From XN24 sp047921455 (lineage in GTDB: Bacteria; Pseudomonadota; Gammaproteobacteria; Steroidobacterales; XN24), in the NCBI GenBank assembly GCA_047921455.1, contig JBLRWC010000034.1, positions 1 through 28,957 of the forward strand: a stretch of 28,957 nucleotides of DNA, read 5' to 3'. Positions 16,242 to 23,275 of the stretch are shown here, one piece after another. How positions within the stretch are numbered: the first letter of the stretch is position 1; the number at the start of each line of letters is the position of its first letter. The translations under genes were made by a program, and so were the position numbers. The notes beneath the pieces are model-generated. The model made no database searches. It was not told where the DNA came from and saw only the letters and a program-made list of their open reading frames with translations.

Positions 16242-17540
16242 ACTGACGTCGGCGCCGCCCAGGTTCAGGCGCTTGATGTAGCGGTCGCGCAGCAGCGTGT
16301 GCCGGCTTTCCATGGGCATCGGCTTGCCGTTGATGTACACCGCGTCCGGGTGACTGGTGACCTCCAGCGGATCCCCGTCCCAGATGACCACGTCGGCGAC
16401 GAAGCCCGGCTGCAATTGGCCGACATCATCGAGACCGAAGATGCGCGCGGGACTGGCGGTGATCGCCGCCAGTGCTTCTTGCCACGGCAAGCCATTCGCT
16501 ACCGCGACGCCGGCGCCCTGTGTGAGGTTGCGAGCGTTGTGCGACGAACCGCTGGTGCTGCCGCGCGCGAAAGCGATCTCGACCCCGGCCGCCGCCAGCC
16601 GGGCCGCGTTTTCCAGCGTCGCACCCAGGGTCTCGAAACTCTGCGGCAGGTTGGCCAGCGGATTCAATATGACCGGCACGCCGGCCGCGGCAAGCCGATC
16701 CGACACCAGCCAGGCTTCGGCGCCGCCAACCACCACCAACTGCACCTCGTATTCGGCAGCCAGCGCAAGCAAAGCCACGATGTCACTGGCGCGTTCCACA
16801 CTCACCACCAGCGGCAGCTCGCCCCGCAGCACGGGCTGCAATGCCTCGAGGTCATAATGATGCAAACCGTAAGCACGCCGCCCGGCCTGTTCCCAGGCGA
16901 CACGATGCCGACTGTAATCGCGCGCCTCCGACAGCCCCTCGCGCAACCGTGCCAGCGCCGCCGTGCGAGCGCCACCCACCTGCGCAGCGCCAGCTTCGCC
17001 GAACATCGCGTGTACCGCGATATGCGGCCGGTCCACCGGCTGCTCCAGGTCACCGAGGTTGACTGCTGCACTCCGCCCCGCAATCACGCCACCACCCACG
17101 CGCGCGGGTGTGGCGATGGCCCGTGTCACGCCCTCGATACGATTAACCGGAATCAGCACGGAGCGTGGGTTGAACGCATCGGCAGCATCCAGCGCCGCGC
17201 CGTAGCGATTATCGTCGACGACGGTGTCGACGGTGCGCCCTTCCAGGCTGACCTCGGCGAGCCCCAGCGAAGAGACCGGGTCCATCAGCCCGGGCGTCAC
17301 GATCTTGCCGCGCGCGTCGATACGTTCCGCATCGACTGGAATATCGATGTCTGCGCCGACAGCCACGATCCGGCCGTCGCGGATCAGCACCGTGCCGTTA
17401 GCAATACTGCCGACTGCTGATACAGTCTCTACCGTGCCGCCGATGATGGCGACAGTGCTCGCTTTCACCGGCAACGAACTGGTGAGTAGCGCCAGCGCGA
17501 GCACAGGCGCAAGCACGCCATACCTGGTAACGCGGCTCAT
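16227..17540 (-). CDS. Amidohydrolase-like protein lacking metal ligands
   Basis: This 437-residue secreted protein (signal peptide about residues 1-28, ending VKAS) has the fold pattern of imidazolonepropionase-like amidohydrolases, but the metal site is gone. The usual DxHxH after TPGLMD reads DPVSS (87-91). The histidine expected in the strand before a RADDI-like motif is replaced (VVSVERASDI). The late catalytic Asp position reads FARGSTSG. It is therefore probably not a hydrolase by itself. It overlaps the intact amidohydrolase gene upstream by four bases (ATGA), which suggests a two-subunit complex. The last four residues GAGS and the stop come from a palindromic repeat. Confidence 0.85.
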   Translation of the reverse strand: MSRVTRYGVLAPVLALALLTSSLPVKASTVAIIGGTVETVSAVGSIANGTVLIRDGRIVAVGADIDIPVDAERIDARGKIVTPGLMDPVSSLGLAEVSLEGRTVDTVVDDNRYGAALDAADAFNPRSVLIPVNRIEGVTRAIATPARVGGGVIAGRSAAVNLGDLEQPVDRPHIAVHAMFGEAGAAQVGGARTAALARLREGLSEARDYSRHRVAWEQAGRRAYGLHHYDLEALQPVLRGELPLVVSVERASDIVALLALAAEYEVQLVVVGGAEAWLVSDRLAAAGVPVILNPLANLPQSFETLGATLENAARLAAAGVEIAFARGSTSGSSHNARNLTQGAGVAVANGLPWQEALAAITASPARIFGLDDVGQLQPGFVADVVIWDGDPLEVTSHPDAVYINGKPMPMESRHTLLRDRYIKRLNLGGADVSGAGS

Positions 17541-18937
17541 TGACCATCTCCCAGCGCGATCATGCCGAGCTCAAAATCCGTTTTTGGTTGACGCTCGGGC
17601 GCATTCCGATCATAGACCAGCGCACCATCTATGTAGACTTGCTCGGCCATCGCGTACACGCTGAACGGGTTACCGTTCCAGACGACGATGTCCGCCATCC
17701 GGCCTGGCGCGAGCGTGCCGGTTTTCTCGGCGATGCCGAGCGAGCGTGCCGGGTTCGACGTGAGCCACCGGATCGCATGTTCAGGCGTCACCGGTAAGCC
17801 GACGCGATTCGCAGCCGCCATGACCTTGGCGGTTTCCTGGTTCAGGCGTTGCACGTCGACCGCGGAATCCGAGTGGATGATTGCACAAGCGCCGGCCGCA
17901 TCAACGATCGCTGCGTTCTCGCGCGTCGTGTCCCACGCCTCCAACTTGAAGCCCCACCAGTCGGCCCAGACCGCGGCACACGCATCGGCTTCTGCGATCA
18001 AATCAGCTACTTTGAAAGCTTCAACCGCATGGTGGAAAGTGCCGGGGTGATAATCGAACTCGCGCGCGAGGTCGATCATCAGCGCGATTTCGTCGGCACG
18101 ATAACAGTGGTTGTGCACCAGGATTTCGCCCTTCAGCACGCCGGCCAGTGTCTCGAGGTTGAGATCGCGCGGCGGAGTTTCGCCTTTGCCTTGGGCGGCT
18201 CGCGCCTGCTTTTCCATGTACTGCTGCGCGGCAATCCATGCTGTACGTTGACCCGCGAGGTTGCCCATGCGAGACATCGGCGCGATGTTGCGGGTGCCGT
18301 AAACCCGCTTCGGGTTTTCGCCGCAGGCCATCTTCAGCCCATACGGTGCGTCAGGAAACTTCATTTCCTGCACCGTGCGCGCGGGTACATTCTTCAACGT
18401 GACGCCGCGCCCGCCAAACAAGTTACCGGAGCCGGGCAGAACCTGGAAAGTCGTCACGCCACCTGCGCGCGCGGTACTGAACGAAGGGTCCTGTGGCCAC
18501 ACGCCATGCTCAGCCCAGACCCCCGCAGTGTTCGGCGAGGTCATTTCATTGCCGTCCTGGTGTGCGACCACGCCGGGCACCGGGTAATTGCCCATGTGCG
18601 AGTGCACATCGATCAGGCCGGGCGTGATCCACTTTCCGCCGGCTTCGATCACGCGCGTCCCCTGCGGTACCTCAAGCCCGACCCCGACCGCTCGGACGAT
18701 GCCATTGGCAAAATAAACAGCGGCGTTGTCGAGGCGTACACCGTCGCCAGTCAGCACCGTCGCGCCCACCAGCAGGGTCGGTTCGCCGGGCAGCGCCGCG
18801 TAAGTCGATGGGAAAGGAGCGGGCCGCGCATTCGGGTCGGTCGAACGCGGCCCGGGCGTAGCGCTTGTGCATGCACCAAGCGCCACAGCGCACCAAACCA
18901 AAAGCAGGTGCCGGAGCGTAGTTTCGTAGTTATTCAT
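17537..18937 (-). CDS. Amidohydrolase lipoprotein with repeat-encoded N-terminus
   Basis: This 466-residue protein is a metal-dependent amidohydrolase of the imidazolonepropionase-like group. The ligands DVHSHMG (His112, His114) and further HNHCYRADEI and FHHAVEAF histidines are present. The start at 18937 directly abuts a palindromic repeat that encodes residues 2-10 (NNYETTLRH). These nine residues, with the only positive charge, form the n-region of a lipoprotein signal peptide that continues LLLVWCAVALGAC, lipidated Cys23. No other start leaves a workable signal. The frame extends to 19039 through more repeat-like sequence, which is less likely. AAGGA lies about 12 nt upstream. Substrate unknown; possibly peptides. 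Confidence 0.83.
   Translation of the reverse strand: MNNYETTLRHLLLVWCAVALGACTSATPGPRSTDPNARPAPFPSTYAALPGEPTLLVGATVLTGDGVRLDNAAVYFANGIVRAVGVGLEVPQGTRVIEAGGKWITPGLIDVHSHMGNYPVPGVVAHQDGNEMTSPNTAGVWAEHGVWPQDPSFSTARAGGVTTFQVLPGSGNLFGGRGVTLKNVPARTVQEMKFPDAPYGLKMACGENPKRVYGTRNIAPMSRMGNLAGQRTAWIAAQQYMEKQARAAQGKGETPPRDLNLETLAGVLKGEILVHNHCYRADEIALMIDLAREFDYHPGTFHHAVEAFKVADLIAEADACAAVWADWWGFKLEAWDTTRENAAIVDAAGACAIIHSDSAVDVQRLNQETAKVMAAANRVGLPVTPEHAIRWLTSNPARSLGIAEKTGTLAPGRMADIVVWNGNPFSVYAMAEQVYIDGALVYDRNAPERQPKTDFELGMIALGDGQ
18907..18934. repeat. Palindromic repeat, locus 5 (single arm, inside a gene start)
   Basis: One arm (GGTGCCGGAGCGTAGTTTCG, then TAGTTATT) forms codons 2-10 of the minus-strand lipoprotein amidohydrolase. 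The ATG lies immediately outside its edge. Confidence 0.94.
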
Positions 18938-19007
18938 CAGGCAGGGAAATCCTTCAATTTTCGGTAAAGAGCGCCATGTCGGGGTTTCATGCGGTGTTCT
19001 GGCGTGT

Positions 19008-19086
19008 GGTGCCGGAGCGTAGTTTCGTACTTTTACCATGCCCCCGGCGGGTTCCTGAAATAACTACGAAACTACGCTCCGGCACC
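19008..19086. repeat. Palindromic repeat, locus 6 (inverted pair, long centre)
   Basis: Two arms face each other, at 19008-19030 and 19059-19086. The left arm degrades after TTTCGTA (CTTTTACC instead of GTTATT), and about 28 nt of unrelated, GC-rich sequence separates the arms. The right arm supplies the last codons and stop of the alpha/beta hydrolase gene. Confidence 0.88.
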
Positions 19087-19932
19087 CGGCTGCTGGCGTT
19101 GCAGGAACGGGACAAGGGTGTCTCTGACCGCGATGGGATTATCTGCATAGGGCCAGTGCCCGCTGTCAGGCAACACGACGACTTCGGCGCTCGGGAAGGC
19201 CTCGCGCTGCCGCGGCGCATATTCGACGCCGATGTAAGGGTCACGTGCGCCCCAGATGACCAACGCCGGTACATCCAGCGGCCTTAAAATCGATGACCAT
19301 TCCCGGGCCAGCCCGCCGAGATGGGGCGTCGCACGGTAAAGCCGCAACACGGCCCGGCGCGTCGCTGCATCATAATCATCGTACATCCGGTCAATGAACT
19401 TGCGCGGCAGCCCACGGGGATTGCCATGCTTTAACAGCAACCGGGCGCTGGCCCGCGTGGTCATCGCCTGTACAAGCTCGCCGATCCCCGGAGTGCGCCA
19501 TAATCGCGCCATGTAGTGCCAGCGATACCCCGGCAACACACCGGTGTTGATCAGCGTCACACTCGCCAACATTTCAGGTTTTTGTGTTGCCCAGTACAAC
19601 CCCCACGGACCGCCAAAGTCATGCAGCACGAGATGCACTCGCCGCAGCCCCATGGTGTCGATCAAGGTGCCAAGGTGGGCGGCATACCCGGGTACCGTGT
19701 ACGGGAAATGATTTGGTTTGTCCGCGCGGCCGAATCCAGGCATGTCGGGTGCGAACGCCCGCATGAAAGGAGCAACCGCGGCCACGAGCTCTGCCCAATC
19801 CGCGCCGGCGCCTGGATTGCCATGCACAAACACCACCGCCTCGGCAGACTCTTGCGGGCCGGATTCCAGTACCGGTGTTCGCACGCCATTGATCACCACC
19901 TGGTGCCGGAGCGTAGTTTCGTAGTTATTCAC
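19072..19932 (-). CDS. Alpha/beta hydrolase with Asp nucleophile, repeat at both ends
   Basis: This 286-residue protein is an alpha/beta hydrolase of the haloalkane dehalogenase/epoxide hydrolase type. The oxyanion loop is FVHGNPG (36-42). The nucleophile elbow LHDFGGPWG carries Asp105 rather than Ser. WGARDPYIG gives a late acid and DSGHWPYADNP the base (His259). It starts with GTG at 19932, directly beside a palindromic repeat that encodes residues 2-10 (NNYETTLRH). The native fold would start at about residue 11 (QVVINGVRTPV). It ends in GAGA plus TAG, encoded by another repeat copy. No clear ribosome site precedes the GTG. The substrate is unknown. Confidence 0.85.
   Translation of the reverse strand: MNNYETTLRHQVVINGVRTPVLESGPQESAEAVVFVHGNPGAGADWAELVAAVAPFMRAFAPDMPGFGRADKPNHFPYTVPGYAAHLGTLIDTMGLRRVHLVLHDFGGPWGLYWATQKPEMLASVTLINTGVLPGYRWHYMARLWRTPGIGELVQAMTTRASARLLLKHGNPRGLPRKFIDRMYDDYDAATRRAVLRLYRATPHLGGLAREWSSILRPLDVPALVIWGARDPYIGVEYAPRQREAFPSAEVVVLPDSGHWPYADNPIAVRDTLVPFLQRQQPGAGA
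19902..19929. repeat. Palindromic repeat, locus 7 (single arm, inside a gene start)
   Basis: One arm identical in layout to locus 5 forms codons 2-10 of the alpha/beta hydrolase on minus. The GTG start codon directly abuts its outer edge. Confidence 0.94.
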
Positions 19933-19983
19933 TCAATAAAGCCGCTCTACGCCCGCATTGAATCCAAGGCGCATCGTCGCGTT

Positions 19984-20367
19984 TCAGCGCGCCACATGCT
20001 TGGCGCCATAAGCAAGCCCAAGCACGGCGCCGAGCAACGCACCACCCGGTCCGGTGATAAAAATGCCCAGCATAGGGCCTTGGTTTGCACTCGGTGCGAA
20101 TATCATGGGACCGAAAAATCCCGCGACGAAACCAGTAACACCAAGGACCGCCGCGCCATAGGCGGCAAACCCGAGTGCCGAGTCTGGCGGCCCGACCGAT
20201 CGCAACCACGCAATGCGACCGACTATGATGGCGATGACGAGCGCCAGCAGGTTACCCAGCCATTCGATGCCACCGAACGGCAGAAACAGAAGCAACACAA
20301 GCCAGCTGAGCACATAGGTGCCCACGAAAACCAGGAATGCAAGCGTCAGCCGAATTGGCAGGTTCAT
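19984..20367 (-). CDS. Small multi-pass membrane protein, unknown family
   Basis: The 127-residue protein is almost entirely hydrophobic, with about four transmembrane helices (roughly residues 6-30, 38-54, 64-88 and 98-120) and glycine-rich stretches such as GPGGALLGAVLGLAYGAKH at the end. I recognise no family. The ATG at 20367 is the natural first start. It lies upstream of the alpha/beta hydrolase on the same strand with a 51-nt gap and could share its transcript, but nothing ties the functions together. Confidence 0.65.
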   Translation of the reverse strand: MNLPIRLTLAFLVFVGTYVLSWLVLLLFLPFGGIEWLGNLLALVIAIIVGRIAWLRSVGPPDSALGFAAYGAAVLGVTGFVAGFFGPMIFAPSANQGPMLGIFITGPGGALLGAVLGLAYGAKHVAR

Positions 20368-20469
20368 TACAGTCCGCTCACCGGGATCGCTTCCAGATAT
20401 TGCCCGTTTTCTTTTTACTCAGCTACGTCATCGTCAAATGCGGCCAAGCGCCAATTCCGTTCCGCCGTG

Positions 20470-20534
20470 CCCAATAACTACGAAACTACGCTCCGGCACC
20501 CCGGTCGATAACTACGAAACTACGCTCCGGCACC
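20470..20534. repeat. Palindromic repeat, locus 8 (two tandem arms)
   Basis: Two arms in the AATAACTACGAAACTACGCT orientation lie head to tail at 20470-20500 and 20508-20534, separated by about 7 nt. They occupy the 5' region of the compact amidohydrolase gene, 22 nt before its start. Confidence 0.94.
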
Positions 20535-20556
20535 ACAGCCTGCCGATGGAGGCTCC

Positions 20557-21951
20557 ATGCGATTCAAAGTGATTCTTGTGACCCTCAGCGCACTGGGTAT
20601 TTTTGTTCCATTTGCGCAACCGGGCCATGCAGCCGAACTTCCGGACCCCGCCTCCATCGCTGACCTGACGGATGCCCACTACCACCTGCGCGGCGTCGGC
20701 GAACGCGAACTCACCCTCGACCTCGCCTCGGCGCGCAGCCTGGCGGAACTGCAGGCGCAGCTGGCGGCCTGGGGTAAAGCCCATCCCGACGCGGACTGGC
20801 TGATCGGCCGTGGCTGGATCGAGACGCACTACGACCCGCCGGTATTTCCCACCCGCCAGGACCTCGACGCCGTGGTGTTGGACCGCCCGGTCTATCTCAC
20901 CCGCGCCGACGGACATGCCGGCGTGGCCAATACCCGGGCGCTGGTGCTCGCCGGCATCGACCGCGACACCGAAGCCCCCTTCGGTGGTGAAATTCTCACG
21001 GACGCCGCCGGCGAACCGAACGGCATGCTGATCGACAATGCCCAGGAACTTGTGCAGCAACACATCCCCGCTGCGGGCCGCCCCGGCATGAGGGAAGCGC
21101 TGCGCGTCGGCGGTGAGGTCGCAGCCCGGCAAGGCTGGGCGACATTGCATACCATCGTCAACGACTGGCCCGAGGTCGAGGCGTTGCGGCAGCTGTATCG
21201 CGAGGGCCACATGCCGGTACGCAACTATGTCGCCGTGCGCTGGCCGAGTAGTGGCGCCGACTACCTGCTCGAGCACGGCCCGATGGTCGGCGAGTTCGAT
21301 GATCGCCTCACCATCCGCGCCATCAAGATCAACCTCGACGGCGCGCTGGGCTCCCGCGGCGCGGCGTTGCTGGAGCCTTATGCCGACGACCCCGGCAACA
21401 CCGGGCTGCTAACCCACACGCCCGCCGAACTGCGCCCGGTGCTGGAACGCGCACTCCGTAGCGGCATCCAGGTATGGACCCACGCCATCGGCGATCGCGC
21501 CAACCGCCTGGCGCTCGACCTGTACGAGGAAGCTTTCGACAACGTGCCGCTCGCGGAACGCGCCGTACCGGATCCGCGCTGGCGAATCGAGCACGCGCAA
21601 CACCTCACCGCCGAGGACATCCCGCGGTTCGCAGCGCTGGGCGTGATCGCCTCGATACAGCCGAGCCACGCCATCGGCGACCTGCATTTCGCAGCACGCC
21701 GACTGGGGATCAAGCGACTGCGCTACGCCTATGCCTGGCGCGACCTGCTGGACGCGGGCGCCATCGTGATCGGCGGCAGCGACGCACCGGTGGAAGTCGG
21801 CGATCCACGCATCGAGTTCCACGCCGCAATCACGCGCACGGATCTCGACGGCTACAGCGGACCGGGCTGGCACCCCGAGCAAGCCTTTACACTTGAAGAA
21901 GCCGTAAAGCTTTTCACCGAGTGGCCCGCCTACGCCGCCTTTGAACGATGA
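20557..21951 (+). CDS. Compact Amidohydro_3 (YtcJ-like) amidohydrolase
   Basis: This 464-residue secreted protein (signal peptide about 1-26, ending GHAA) has the metal-dependent barrel of the YtcJ/Amidohydro_3 family. Ligands are all present: His41 and His43 (DAHYHL), Lys257 (AIKINLDG), His309 (HAIGDRA), His346 (RIEHAQH) and Asp409 (GGSDAPV). It lacks the usual 50-60 residues before the HxH motif and ends at WPAYAAFER, about 60 residues before the normal end. Both missing parts form the small beta-sandwich domain in relatives. GGAGG lies five bases before the ATG. The stop overlaps the next start (ATGA). This could be a genuine minimal form or a gene trimmed by rearrangement beside the repeats. 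Confidence 0.83.
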   Translation: MRFKVILVTLSALGIFVPFAQPGHAAELPDPASIADLTDAHYHLRGVGERELTLDLASARSLAELQAQLAAWGKAHPDADWLIGRGWIETHYDPPVFPTRQDLDAVVLDRPVYLTRADGHAGVANTRALVLAGIDRDTEAPFGGEILTDAAGEPNGMLIDNAQELVQQHIPAAGRPGMREALRVGGEVAARQGWATLHTIVNDWPEVEALRQLYREGHMPVRNYVAVRWPSSGADYLLEHGPMVGEFDDRLTIRAIKINLDGALGSRGAALLEPYADDPGNTGLLTHTPAELRPVLERALRSGIQVWTHAIGDRANRLALDLYEEAFDNVPLAERAVPDPRWRIEHAQHLTAEDIPRFAALGVIASIQPSHAIGDLHFAARRLGIKRLRYAYAWRDLLDAGAIVIGGSDAPVEVGDPRIEFHAAITRTDLDGYSGPGWHPEQAFTLEEAVKLFTEWPAYAAFER

Positions 21952-23195
21952 AAGCCCTGCCGATGCTGTTGGCGCTCGCTGTGCTGGTCGCTTGCGGTGG
22001 CGGTGGCGGCGGCGGCAGCGACAACGACAACCCCGGCAGCAGCGCTCCCCTGCCTCTCCCGCCGCCGACCCTGGGCGTCGGGCCAGCCGCCTGCAGCGAC
22101 GGTCTCGCCGCTGGCTTTCCCTGCCAGGGCGTCGACCTTCGCAAGCGCATCCCGCTCGGCGCGCTGGGCGGCGCGGCCGCTAACGACATCTGGGGCTGGG
22201 TCGATTCCGCTACGGGGGCCGAATATGCCCTGGTGGGCCTGGATAACGGCACGGCCTTTGTCGATGTCTCGAGGCCCGAACAACCCGTTGTGCTCGGCCG
22301 CTTGCCGACCCAAACGGTCGCGTCTCCCTGGCGTGACATCAAGGTCTACCGGGATCACGCGTACATCGTCGCGGATCATGCCGGCAGCCATGGCATGCAG
22401 GTATTTGACCTTACGCAGCTGCGCGACGCCATCCCGTCACAGGTGTTTACCCCCGGCGTGCGCTACGGCGACTTCGGCAGTGCGCACAACATCGCCATCA
22501 ACCAGGACAGTGGATTCGCCTATGTCGTGGGCAGCGACACCTGCGGCCACGGTCTGCACATGATCGACCTCAGCACGCCGAACAACCCGCAGTTCGCCGG
22601 CTGCCACGACCCGTCTCCGACCCACGACACCCAGTGCGTGATTTACAGCGGTCCGGACGCCAACCACGCCGGCCGGGAAATCTGTTTCAGTTCGAACGAG
22701 GATCATGTCGCGATCGTGGACGTGAGCGACAAGCCCGCGCCCGTCACGCTGGCCACGCTGACCTATCCGCAACTCGGCTTCGTGCACCAGGGGTGGCTCA
22801 GCGAAGACCAGCGGTTTTTCCTGCTGGGTGACGAATCCGACGAACTGCGCTTCGGCGTGCCAACGCGCACGCACGTCATCGATGTCTCGGTCCTGGACGC
22901 GCCGGTCTACCTGTTTGCCTACGAGGCCGATACCGCGGCGATCGACCACAACCTGTACGTACTCGGCAACCGGGTATTCCAGGCCAACTACACCGCCGGC
23001 CTGCGCATCCTCGAGTTCGGCGACCTGTCGCAGGCCGAGCTCACGGAAGTCGCCTATTTTGACACTTGGCCGGCCAGCGACGCCCCGGAATTCCGCGGCG
23101 CGTGGAGCGTTTATCCCTACCTGCCCTCGGGAACACTCGTGGTCAGCGATATCCAGGGCGGCTTGTTTATCTTGAGCACCTCGCCGGAGCCATAA
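21948..23195 (+). CDS. Choice-of-anchor B family lipoprotein (LVIVD-type repeats)
   Basis: This 415-residue protein starts with a lipoprotein signal ending VLVAC (Cys16), followed by a run of seven glycines and an Asp/Asn/Pro-rich linker. The rest is a beta-propeller-like region typical of choice-of-anchor B proteins. It contains repeated LVIVD-type strands such as AFVDVSRPEQPVVLGRLP, MQVFDLTQLRD, LHMIDLSTPNNPQFAGC and VAIVDVSDKPAPVTL. The motif DIKVYRDHAYIVAD is also characteristic. Function is unknown; such proteins are displayed at the cell surface or in the periplasm. Its start overlaps the amidohydrolase stop, implying coupled translation. Confidence 0.87.
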   Translation: MKALPMLLALAVLVACGGGGGGGSDNDNPGSSAPLPLPPPTLGVGPAACSDGLAAGFPCQGVDLRKRIPLGALGGAAANDIWGWVDSATGAEYALVGLDNGTAFVDVSRPEQPVVLGRLPTQTVASPWRDIKVYRDHAYIVADHAGSHGMQVFDLTQLRDAIPSQVFTPGVRYGDFGSAHNIAINQDSGFAYVVGSDTCGHGLHMIDLSTPNNPQFAGCHDPSPTHDTQCVIYSGPDANHAGREICFSSNEDHVAIVDVSDKPAPVTLATLTYPQLGFVHQGWLSEDQRFFLLGDESDELRFGVPTRTHVIDVSVLDAPVYLFAYEADTAAIDHNLYVLGNRVFQANYTAGLRILEFGDLSQAELTEVAYFDTWPASDAPEFRGAWSVYPYLPSGTLVVSDIQGGLFILSTSPEP

Positions 23196-23275
23196 GCCCG
23201 CGAAACGCCGCGACAATCGCTTCGGCTGCACGGGCGTCTGCTACGCTACGGATTCTCCTGCCAGGTAGCACCGCC

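Noticed and set aside
16299..17420. Plus-strand open frame opposite the metal-less amidohydrolase
   Set aside because: The translation is rich in His, Arg and Gln without domains; the minus-strand reading has a clear fold and signal peptide.
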